Positions 5,234-11,219 of a stretch of DNA of 12,511 nucleotides are shown here, one piece after another (within the stretch, counting starts at the first letter, position 1; each line of letters begins with the position of its first letter). This DNA is from Candidatus Faecivivens stercoravium. Lineage in GTDB: Bacteria > Bacillota > Clostridia > Oscillospirales > Ruminococcaceae. A program made the translations under genes and the position numbers. The stretch spans positions 1 to 12,511 of the forward strand of contig DVHA01000211.1 of NCBI GenBank assembly GCA_018712425.1, read 5' to 3'. The notes below the pieces were generated by a model. That model was given only the letters and a program-made list of their open reading frames with translations, ran no database searches and was not told the DNA's origin.

Positions 5234-7445
5234 CGTCCCGCACCAGCTGGAAATCCACCTGGCCGGACCCGACGTCCGCCCGGACACAGCGGACCACCAC
5301 CCCGTCACCGACCCTGTAGCTGACGCCGGGGCCTAAGAGGGTCATAATCCCGTCGAAGGTGTACTCCCCCGCCGGAAGCGACTCAATCCGCACAAGCCCT
5401 TCGACCCCGTTTGCCAGTTCGGCGTAGAAGCCGTAGGCGGTGACGCCCGAGATGACCGCCGGGAAGCATTCGCCCAGGTGCCCCTTCATAAACTCCGCCT
5501 TGTAGCAGTCCTCACAGTCCCGTTCGGCCGAAGCGGCCTGCAATTCGGTCTCGGAGGAATGGGCGGCGGCGGAGGCGGCAAATCCGGTAAACTGCCGTTC
5601 CAGTTTTCCCTTCGCCCGGCCGTCCAGCCCCCAGCCACCGGCCGTCTCCCGCACTTCGGCGAGGGCGGCCGAGAGGATCCGGTGGATGGCCAGGTCGGGA
5701 TACCGCCGGATCGGGGAGGTGAAGTGGGCGTAATTCTGGAGCACCAGCCCGTAATGCCCGATCGGGCGGGGGTCGTACTTTGCCTTCATCATCGAGCGGA
5801 GGACCTGCCGGTGGAGCATCGTCCGATAGGGCTTATCCTCCGCCGCCAGCAAAATCTCCCGGAGCTTGCCGGCCGGCATCTCGGCCGTGACCCCTTCCGG
5901 GTCCTCCCCGACCGCCAGCAAGACCTGCCGGAGGGTCTCCAGCTTCTGGCCGTCCGGCTTTTCATGCACCCGGTAGACAAAGGGGAGCCCCAGCGACCGG
6001 CCGACCGAGGCGGCCGATTCGTTGGCGAGCAGCATAAATTCCTCAATCATCCGCTCGGCCTCCCCCCGCTCCCGGACAGCGACCCCCTGGCAGCGGCCGT
6101 CATCGCCGATCAGCAGCTTACATTCGGCGCTGTCGATCTCCGGCACCCCACGGCCCGCCCGGATTCCCTCCCGGAGGGCGTAAAGCCGGTGGAAAACCGG
6201 CAGGAGCGGGAGGACATCCCGGTATTTTTCCAGGAGGGCGGGGTCCTGTTCCCCACCCAGCAGCCGGTTGACCTCACTGTACACCCCTTTGACCCGGGAG
6301 CGGATGACCGACTTGACAAACCGGAAGGAGCAGAGTTTGCCGCTCCCGTCCAGCTCCATCAGCGCCGAGAAAGCGAGCCGGTCCTCACCGGGGTTTAACG
6401 AACAGATGCCGTTCGATAACCCTTCCGGCAGCATCGGCACCACCTGGTCGGCGTAGTAGACGCTGGTCCCCCGCCGGAAGGCCTCCCGGTCGAGGGCGGA
6501 ACCGGCCTCGACATAGTGGGAGACGTCGGCGATGTGGACGCCGAGGGAGAAGCCGTTCCCGGTCTCCCGGATGGAGACCGCGTCGTCGAGGTCTTTGGAC
6601 TCGGCCCCGTCGATCGTGAAGATCACTTCCTCCCGCAGGTCCAGCCGCCCGTCCAGTTCCTCCGGCAGGATCCCCCGCCCGGCGAGGAACTTTGCCTCCC
6701 GCACCGCCTCCTCGGGGAACTCCCGGACGATGCCGGCCGCCTCGAGGATCGACTGGGCGCAGTGGACGGCCATATCCCCGTCGCCGTACCGTTTCACCAG
6801 CCGCGCCTGGTAATCCCGGTGGCTCTCCCCCCGCCGGAGGATTTCCACCAGCACCCGTTCGCCGTTTTCGACCTTCTCCGCCCCCTTCAGCGGCAGGTCG
6901 CCGTCCCAGGCCCCCGGCAGCTCGACCGAGGCCATGGGCCCAAACTTCCGGACAATCCCGGCGTAAAGGGGGCTGCCCATCTCGAGGATACGGGTGATCT
7001 CGCCGCTCTCCAGGCCGTCCTTCTCTTTCTGGACGGTCAGCTCGACCTTGTCCCCCGGCAGCGCCCCCCGGAGTTTGGAGCCGGGGATGAAGATGTCCCG
7101 GTTCTCCCCCTTTTCCTCCACCCGGACAAAGCCGAAGGTGGGCTTTAACCGCACCAGCTCCCCGGTAAGGCTCTTCCCCCGGCCGGTAACCCCCAGCGGC
7201 ACCCGCCGGCGGGCCAGGTAGTAGCGCCCGTCCTCCTTTTTGACCGAGCCGGCGCGGACGGCGGTCTCCAGCAGCCGTTCCAGCTGCCCGTCGGAGAGCT
7301 TCAGTTTCTTTTGCAGGCCGGAGAAGGAAAGCCCTTCCTCCCCCGCCTTTTGCAGGTTCTCAAACAGGCGCCCGATCTGCGCCCCAAATGCCTTCGCCCC
7401 GGACTTATCCCGCCGGGGCAGTTTTTTTCCTTTCTTTCCTTTCAA
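5226..7445 (-). CDS. rnr: Ribonuclease R (3'-5' exoribonuclease)
   Basis: 739 residues; degrades structured RNA processively from the 3' end and, with SmpB/tmRNA, clears defective mRNAs in the cytoplasm. Domains: basic N-terminus and winged helix (about 20-80), cold-shock domains (about 85-230), RNB catalytic domain (about 265-600) and a C-terminal S1 domain (about 655-737, from GECFPAVISGVTAYGFYAEL). Catalytic magnesium ligands follow the family spacing D279-x5-D285-x-D287-D288 (TIDGAESKDLDDAV); HIADVSHYV (304-312) and YAHFTSPIRRYPDL are also present. The start is TTG with GAGG seven bases upstream; no ATG is near. Slightly shorter than the B. subtilis protein because of a short basic tail. 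It follows secG, the classical order, but across a terminator and an element copy. Confidence 0.97.
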   Translation of the reverse strand: MKGKKGKKLPRRDKSGAKAFGAQIGRLFENLQKAGEEGLSFSGLQKKLKLSDGQLERLLETAVRAGSVKKEDGRYYLARRRVPLGVTGRGKSLTGELVRLKPTFGFVRVEEKGENRDIFIPGSKLRGALPGDKVELTVQKEKDGLESGEITRILEMGSPLYAGIVRKFGPMASVELPGAWDGDLPLKGAEKVENGERVLVEILRRGESHRDYQARLVKRYGDGDMAVHCAQSILEAAGIVREFPEEAVREAKFLAGRGILPEELDGRLDLREEVIFTIDGAESKDLDDAVSIRETGNGFSLGVHIADVSHYVEAGSALDREAFRRGTSVYYADQVVPMLPEGLSNGICSLNPGEDRLAFSALMELDGSGKLCSFRFVKSVIRSRVKGVYSEVNRLLGGEQDPALLEKYRDVLPLLPVFHRLYALREGIRAGRGVPEIDSAECKLLIGDDGRCQGVAVRERGEAERMIEEFMLLANESAASVGRSLGLPFVYRVHEKPDGQKLETLRQVLLAVGEDPEGVTAEMPAGKLREILLAAEDKPYRTMLHRQVLRSMMKAKYDPRPIGHYGLVLQNYAHFTSPIRRYPDLAIHRILSAALAEVRETAGGWGLDGRAKGKLERQFTGFAASAAAHSSETELQAASAERDCEDCYKAEFMKGHLGECFPAVISGVTAYGFYAELANGVEGLVRIESLPAGEYTFDGIMTLLGPGVSYRVGDGVVVRCVRADVGSGQVDFQLVRDDG

Positions 7446-7470
7446 ATCTTTTCCTCACTTTGCTTTCTCT

Positions 7471-7599
7471 TAATCCAAAAAGCAAGCTTTTTGGATTATA
7501 TTTGACATCCGGGCTGCATGCCTCCCTGCGGTCGACACTTGCCCGGATCAAGGTATTTTTCCCGCCGTACATGCCGCCGGGAAAAATGTGATTTAATTT
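7471..7599 (-). repeat. Three-hairpin dispersed element, copy 2
   Basis: Same element as copy 1, read on the minus strand and lying in the secG-rnr gap. Stem 1: ATTTTTCCCG with CGGGAAAAAT (plus-strand positions 7555-7564 and 7578-7587), a T-A to C-G exchange relative to the other copies. Stem 2: ATCCGGGC/GCCCGGAT (7507-7514/7541-7548). Stem 3: a perfect 13-bp arm pair (7471-7483/7486-7498) with a two-base loop, the longest version. The stem 2 loop differs from copy 1 by one base. It ends 26 bp before the rnr start codon, so its last hairpin would be in the rnr 5' leader. Confidence 0.9.
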
Positions 7600-7717
7600 C
7601 ATACCGCACAGAACATTTTTGGATTGACAAAACCGCTAAGCCCCCACCCATTTAAATGGAGAAATGCGCAGCATTTCCATCCGCCATTCTTTATTTTTCA
7701 TTCTTCCCTACTTCATT

Positions 7718-7752
7718 AAAAAGAAAAGGCCCTGCGTTTCTGTCGCAGGGCC
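7718..7752 (-). terminator. Rho-independent terminator of secG
   Basis: Minus strand: GGCCCTGCG, loop ACAGAAA, CGCAGGGCC, then TTTTCTTTTT. It starts 8 bp after the secG stop, so rnr needs its own promoter or read-through. Between it and copy 2 (7600-7717) I see one small GAAATGC/GCATTTC hairpin and no clear promoter. Confidence 0.93.
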
Positions 7753-7759
7753 AAACCGT

Positions 7760-8008
7760 TCATTGCATATAGACCGAAAGAATAGCGGTCAGTACCGTCA
7801 GGACTACGAAAATCACGCCGCCGATTTTGGTCAGGCGGACCAGGATGGCATCCATTGTCCGGCCGCTGTTTTTTCCGAAGTAGGACTCTGTGCTGGCGAA
7901 GCTGGAACCCAGGCCGCCCTGCTTAGGCTTCTGGAGCATCGTGGTGATGATAATCATGATGCAGGCCAGCAGCAGGAAGATCCCCGCGACAATCTCAAAT
8001 GCGTTCAT
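7760..8008 (-). CDS. secG: Preprotein translocase subunit SecG
   Basis: 82 residues with two transmembrane helices (about 5-24 and 58-80) joined by a cytosolic loop holding the SecG signature LQKPKQGGLGSSFASTESYFGKN (residues 25-47, family core QKPKQGGLG...F). SecG is the small accessory subunit of the SecYEG channel and assists SecA-driven export. Length is typical. The ATG is preceded by AAAGGA with a somewhat long 13-base spacing. It has its own promoter (8072-8100) and a strong terminator. Confidence 0.95.
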   Translation of the reverse strand: MNAFEIVAGIFLLLACIMIIITTMLQKPKQGGLGSSFASTESYFGKNSGRTMDAILVRLTKIGGVIFVVLTVLTAILSVYMQ

Positions 8009-8071
8009 AAAATTTTAACATTCCTTTCCAAACCCGCGGCGTACCGCGAAAACCAATACCGATTCCCATAT

Positions 8072-8100
8072 AGTATACCACACCGGACGCCGCTTTGCAA
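8072..8100 (-). promoter_or_regulatory. Probable sigma-A promoter of secG
   Basis: Minus strand: TTGCAA (8100-8095), 17 bp, TATACT (8077-8072). The -10 box has one mismatch and the -35 box two. The predicted start lies about 57 bp before the secG ATG. Confidence 0.7.
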
Positions 8101-8124
8101 GAGGCATGCAGCCCTTTTTTCCGG

Positions 8125-8907
8125 TTATTTCACCTCAAACTCGACGTAAAGGGCGTTGTGGTCGGACCGGCCGTTGACCGGCATCAGCACCTGGTTTATC
8201 TCCAGCGTATCGGCGGTATAGAGGACGTTGTCGATCGCCTGGGTCGGCCAGTCGAGGCCGTGGTAGGTGGCATAATAGGTCTCGTCGTTGTTGACGCTGT
8301 CCAGCTTGTCCAGCAGGACGTCCAGCTCGTCGAAGGACTGGATGTTGAAGTCCCCGGCGACGATAATGTATTCGCTCTCGTCGGCGTCCACCTCCAGCGC
8401 CAGCTCATACAGCTGCTGGGCCCGCCAGTCGGTCCGGAGGTAGTTTAAATGCACATTGTAGATGGAGAGGTCGACCCCGTTAACCTCGACGTCGGCGTGG
8501 AAGTAGCCGTTGTGCATCTCGATCTGTCCGAGATTGTTGTAATCGTCCCGTTCGGCGATCTCCCCGTCGGTCAGAAGGGAGGTGCCGATGGTGCCGGTGT
8601 CGTAGTCGTCGTCCTTGCCGTAGAGGTAGTAGTCGTAAATCCCTTCGGCATACATCTCCGCCTGGTTGACCCGCCCCGACCGGCGGACACCGAAGTCGGT
8701 CTCCTGCAGGAGGGTGATATCGGCGTCATAAAAGGCGATCTGTTCCCGCTGGGCGTCGGTCCCCTCGGCGCCGTACCGGACGTTCCAGGTCATCAGCGTA
8801 AAGGTCGTGCCCGGCTCCGGCTTCACCGAATAACCGGCCGCCACCATCGAAAAACTGAAGGCCGCCGCCATCAATAGGGCGGTCAGCCGTTTGTGCATCT
8901 TTCCCAT
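8125..8907 (-). CDS. Secreted endonuclease/exonuclease/phosphatase-family protein
   Basis: 260 residues. The N-terminus has a signal peptide (MGKMHKR then a hydrophobic stretch, residues 8-25), so it acts outside the membrane. The EEP-fold motifs are all present: TWNVRYG (40-46, N42), LLQETD (66-71, E69 metal ligand), YNVHLNY (150-156, H153), VAGDFN (183-188, D186 and N188), AIDNVLY (224-230) and RSDHNALY (247-254, D249-H250). The family contains DNase I, exonuclease III and phosphodiesterases; an extracellular nuclease or phosphodiesterase is the likely role, but the substrate is not fixed by sequence. The ATG follows AAGGATGGAAAG. No promoter of its own is visible; the region upstream is the large structured element, which may be its leader. 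Confidence 0.88.
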   Translation of the reverse strand: MGKMHKRLTALLMAAAFSFSMVAAGYSVKPEPGTTFTLMTWNVRYGAEGTDAQREQIAFYDADITLLQETDFGVRRSGRVNQAEMYAEGIYDYYLYGKDDDYDTGTIGTSLLTDGEIAERDDYNNLGQIEMHNGYFHADVEVNGVDLSIYNVHLNYLRTDWRAQQLYELALEVDADESEYIIVAGDFNIQSFDELDVLLDKLDSVNNDETYYATYHGLDWPTQAIDNVLYTADTLEINQVLMPVNGRSDHNALYVEFEVK

Positions 8908-8939
8908 TCACTTTCCATCCTTCATCGAGTTGCGAACGC

Positions 8940-8958
8940 AAAAATCGGCGCTGGCGCC
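8940..8958 (-). terminator. Weak terminator-like hairpin upstream of the EEP gene
   Basis: Minus strand: GGCGC, CA, GCGCC, then GATTTTTG. The stem is only five pairs, so it is marginal, but it stands just after the structured RNA candidate and before the EEP start codon. Confidence 0.4.
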
Positions 8959-9040
8959 AAAGTTACGAAAAAACGTGGGGCATCAGAAGTTTAGGGTCCA
9001 GCCCTTTTTAAATGGGCTTCGGCCTTGCGATGCAAGGCCA

Positions 9041-9064
9041 TGAATTTGAGCTAGCTCAAATTCA
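9041..9064. repeat. Perfect 24-bp palindrome within array C
   Basis: TGAATTTGAG, centre CTAG, CTCAAATTCA; the whole 24 bp is self-complementary. In RNA it would form a hairpin with a CUAG loop. As DNA it could also be a dimeric-protein site, but its place inside a chain of hairpins favours a structural role. Confidence 0.8.
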
Positions 9065-9183
9065 GCGTATGTGGAGATAGGGTGACCATTTATTTCATAA
9101 ATGGTCAGGTCTTGCGTAGCAAGACCGCAGAGCACCTTTCCCAGGCTCTCACCTAAAGTACTTCCGAAGCTGACCACAGCTTT

Positions 9184-9232
9184 GCCACTGATAACGAAGC
9201 GTGCGCAGCACCCAAAAAATAATCATAAAAAA
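9184..9232 (-). repeat. 49-bp repeat, left copy (start of array C)
   Basis: Matches 12463-12511 in inverted orientation with 47 of 49 identical bases. The shared sequence runs from TTTTTTATGATTAT through GGGTGCTGCGCACGC to GTTATCAGTGGC. The copies bracket the cold-shock-like and CAP genes. Confidence 0.9.
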
Positions 9233-9264
9233 CAAACAATGGCGGCAGCAGAACCGCCGCCATT
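9226..9264 (-). terminator. Rho-independent terminator, 27-bp hairpin with duplicate at 9451-9477
   Basis: Minus strand: AATGGCGGC, nine-base loop, GCCGCCATT, then GTTTGTTTTTT. Very stable. The same hairpin, without the U-run, recurs 213 bp upstream in transcription. Confidence 0.85.
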
Positions 9265-9320
9265 TCAGCTTGTCGAAAAAGCCCTGTAAAAGCAAAAAAT
9301 AGACTTTTTGATACGCACAA

Positions 9321-9446
9321 AAATTAAATCACATTTTTTCCGGCGGCATGTACGGCGGAAAAAATACCTTGATCGGGACAAGTGTCGACCGTAGGGAGGC
9401 ATGCAGTCCCGATGTTATCCTGTCGAAAAACTTGGTTTTCGACAGG
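9321..9446 (+). repeat. Three-hairpin dispersed element, copy 3
   Basis: Stem 1 ATTTTTTCCG/CGGAAAAAAT (9333-9342/9356-9365). Stem 2 ATCGGGAC/GTCCCGAT (9372-9379/9406-9413), differing from copies 1 and 2 by two compensated base pairs. Stem 3 is a different sequence, CCTGTCGAAAA/TTTTCGACAGG (9419-9429/9436-9446), but still an 11-bp perfect stem. Loops 1 and 2 are identical to copy 1. It lies between the two duplicate GGCGGC hairpins. Confidence 0.9.
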
Positions 9447-9450
9447 CTGC

Positions 9451-9477
9451 AATGGCGGCAGCAGAACCGCCGCCATC
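9451..9477. repeat. Second copy of the AATGGCGGC hairpin
   Basis: AATGGCGGC, the same nine-base loop AGCAGAACC, GCCGCCAT. It is 26 of 27 bases identical to 9238-9264 in the same orientation. It follows the stop codon of the cold-shock-like gene by 37 bp on the minus strand, but no U-run follows, so it would be a poor terminator. Confidence 0.85.
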
Positions 9478-9479
9478 TT

Positions 9480-9508
9480 ATTATGCCCGTTTTATCCCCT
9501 TTTGTCAA
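9480..9508 (-). promoter_or_regulatory. Sigma-A-like promoter directed into the repeat region
   Basis: Minus strand: TTGACA (9508-9503), 17 bp, CATAAT (9485-9480). The -35 box is perfect and the -10 box has one mismatch. It starts just after the stop codon of the cold-shock-like gene and would launch a transcript near 9473, through the first duplicate hairpin and element copy 3, to the terminator at 9264-9226. Confidence 0.65.
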
Positions 9509-9514
9509 GAGCCG

Positions 9515-11104
9515 TTATTCCGCCTCGGGAGTTTCGGCCGCCTGCGGTTCCGCCGCTTCCGGGGTTTCAGCCTCCGCCGGGGCTTCTTCCGCCGCCCCAT
9601 CAGCCGCTTCCGCCGCCTGCCGCACCTGGTAAGCCTCCCGGTCCAGCTGGATATCGGTCGCGACCAGCTTGCCGTCCTTGAGTTTCTTCAGCCAGAAGGT
9701 GACCGGCAGCCGCTGCTGGGCGATGTCGCTGTGCAGCTCGCAGGCGCTCTTCAGCTCCCCGTCGGTGACGTAGGAGAGCCGGAAGTTGTAGACCTGCTCG
9801 CCGTCCTCCGCCTCTTCGGCCACCTGGCCGTTCTGGTAGAAGGAGTAGTAGCGGGAGAGGACGCCTTTGTGCATATAGGAGAGGAGCGGGTCGGGGGCTT
9901 CCTTCGGGTGCTCGGGGTCCTGGAGCCGGACCTCGGTGGCGCACTTGCCGCGGCTGTTGTAGCCGACGTCAAAGGTGACCAGGTACCGCCCGTCGGGGTC
10001 CTCTTCCAGCAGCCGGAGGAGGTTCTCGTCGGCGATGTGGTTCATATGGAAGAACCAGTCGGTGCCGTCGGCGCGGATAAAGCCGATCTTGTGGTCGGGC
10101 TTGTAGGAAAAGACGATGCCGTTAAGGCCCTTTTCCTCCCCCGGCTGGGGCAGGCTCTCGCCGTTGAAGGTGGCGCCTTCGCCGGTGCGGCTTTCCGGGG
10201 CGGTGTCGTCCAGCTGCTCCATCTGTTCCAGCTGGCTGTTTTCCGGGTCGGGGTAGTTTTCCCGGAAGGACTTCAGAAGGGCCGCCCGCCCGGCGGGGCT
10301 GTACAGCCCGTCCTTGCCGAAGGAGGGGTACTCCTTTTTGCGGACCGCGAGGTAGCAGAGGCAGCGGGTGATCAGCTCGGGGTAATCCCGCCCCTCGTCC
10401 TCCAGAAACCGCCGGAAGACCGACAGGTCCCCCGCCTCGGCCGCCAGCCGGACAAAGCTCATCACCACATCCGGCTGTTTGCGGCGGTCATAGAGGAGGT
10501 GGCAGGCGCCGTCCTCGGCCATCCGGTCTTCCGACAGAAGCATCGACGCCGCGTAAAACGCCTCCCCGAAGTATCCGGCGTTGTAGAGGGCCTCCTCCGC
10601 CGTCTCATAGTCCTCGGCCAGCAGCGCCGCCTCCCCCACCAGCCGCCGGAAGGCGGTGTTGTCGGGGGCCTGTTCCGCTAAACTCTCGGCCGCGATAATA
10701 ATCTTGTCAATGGTGTCAAAATCTTCGGCGTCGGCCGCCGCCGCCAGCTCATCGCAGAGGGCGGAGACCATCCGCTTCTGTTCGCTGTTGGGGGAGAGGC
10801 GGATCGCCTCCCGGAGGGAATCCGGGCTGAACTGCCAGGCGTAGACCGCCTCCTGGACCTGCCGGGCGGCCTCCTGCATCACCTGGGCGTCCCGTTCCTT
10901 CCGGTCCCGGGGGCCCGCCGGGGCATAATCGGCCATAATCGCGCTATAGGAGATCGAACGGACGGTACCGTCCTCCATCCGCAGCCGGATGCGGTGCTCG
11001 CCCATCTCGTCCAGCACCCCCGTCCAGATGAGCTTGCCGCCCAGCACCACCGTCACCCGGTCGCCAATCCGATAATCCGTCAAAAAATCTTCCCGAACCG
11101 CCAT
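9515..11104 (-). CDS. Cold-shock-domain protein with SH3-like N-terminus and helical repeats
   Basis: 529 residues from the ATG with AGGAGG 10 bp upstream. No signal peptide, so cytoplasmic. N-terminal beta-rich SH3/Sm-like module (about 8-58: IGDRVTVVLGGKLIWTGVL ... DGTVRSISYSAIM). Residues ~75-290 are alpha-helical with TPR-like pairs (EAALLAEDYETAEEALYNAG, 158-177). Residues ~326-394 form a cold-shock fold: GLNGIVFSYKPDHKIGFI, then DWFFHMNHI and YLVTFDVG. Residues ~412-487 look like a second degenerate copy (GVLSRYYSFYQNGQVAE ... LPVTFWLKKLKDGKLVATDI). The tail is Ala/Glu/Pro-rich and disordered. Nucleic-acid binding is likely; the precise role is unknown. Only a weak -10 (TATAAT at 11131-11126) precedes it, without a -35. 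Confidence 0.75.
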   Translation of the reverse strand: MAVREDFLTDYRIGDRVTVVLGGKLIWTGVLDEMGEHRIRLRMEDGTVRSISYSAIMADYAPAGPRDRKERDAQVMQEAARQVQEAVYAWQFSPDSLREAIRLSPNSEQKRMVSALCDELAAAADAEDFDTIDKIIIAAESLAEQAPDNTAFRRLVGEAALLAEDYETAEEALYNAGYFGEAFYAASMLLSEDRMAEDGACHLLYDRRKQPDVVMSFVRLAAEAGDLSVFRRFLEDEGRDYPELITRCLCYLAVRKKEYPSFGKDGLYSPAGRAALLKSFRENYPDPENSQLEQMEQLDDTAPESRTGEGATFNGESLPQPGEEKGLNGIVFSYKPDHKIGFIRADGTDWFFHMNHIADENLLRLLEEDPDGRYLVTFDVGYNSRGKCATEVRLQDPEHPKEAPDPLLSYMHKGVLSRYYSFYQNGQVAEEAEDGEQVYNFRLSYVTDGELKSACELHSDIAQQRLPVTFWLKKLKDGKLVATDIQLDREAYQVRQAAEAADGAAEEAPAEAETPEAAEPQAAETPEAE

Positions 11105-11146
11105 AAAAATGCGCCTCCTAATAAAATTATAATAGTATAAAGCAGC

Positions 11147-11176
11147 GGGAGAGACCGTCCGCAAACAGTCTCTCCC
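11147..11176. terminator. Hairpin between the CAP and cold-shock-like genes
   Basis: GGGAGAGAC (11147-11155) pairs with GTCTCTCCC (11168-11176), 12-base loop. It lies downstream of the CAP gene on the minus strand, but is followed by GCTGCTTTAT rather than a U-run, so it may be a weak terminator or a 3'-end-stabilising structure. Confidence 0.4.
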
Positions 11177-11219
11177 TGCACACTTACGTTTAAAAAACCG
11201 CTAAATGGATTTAACCCTA

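Larger units (their letters stand above)
8967..9232 (-). ncRNA. Large multi-hairpin structured element (array C), candidate noncoding RNA
   Basis: Read on the minus strand. Hairpins, in plus-strand coordinates: AAGCTG/CAGCTT 9167-9172/9177-9182; AGAGC/GCTCT 9129-9133/9145-9149; GGTCTTGC/GCAAGACC 9108-9115/9119-9126; an 11-bp stem 9083-9093/9097-9107; a perfect palindrome 9041-9064; GGCCTTGC/GCAAGGCC 9021-9028/9032-9039; AGCCC/GGGCT 9000-9004/9014-9018. The set is closed by 9152-9164 pairing with 8986-8995 (ten pairs, three-base bulge) and possibly by ATCA/TGAT outside it. A run of six U follows at 8973-8968. Its 5' end is a repeated sequence. I do not recognise the family. It could be a leader of the EEP gene, a free RNA or a mobile repeat. 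Confidence 0.55.

Noticed and set aside
9041..9064. Operator site for a dimeric repressor
   Set aside because: The perfect palindrome lies in the middle of a chain of similar hairpins, so a structural explanation is simpler; a protein site cannot be excluded.
8967..9232. RNase P RNA, tmRNA, 6S RNA, SRP RNA or cobalamin riboswitch
   Set aside because: The diagnostic conserved motifs of each (for example the GGAAG tetraloop region of SRP RNA or the B12 box) are absent.
9401..10681. 426-residue plus-strand open frame
   Set aside because: It is antisense to the cold-shock-like gene, has low-complexity composition typical of GC-rich shadows and no recognisable domain or ribosome binding site.
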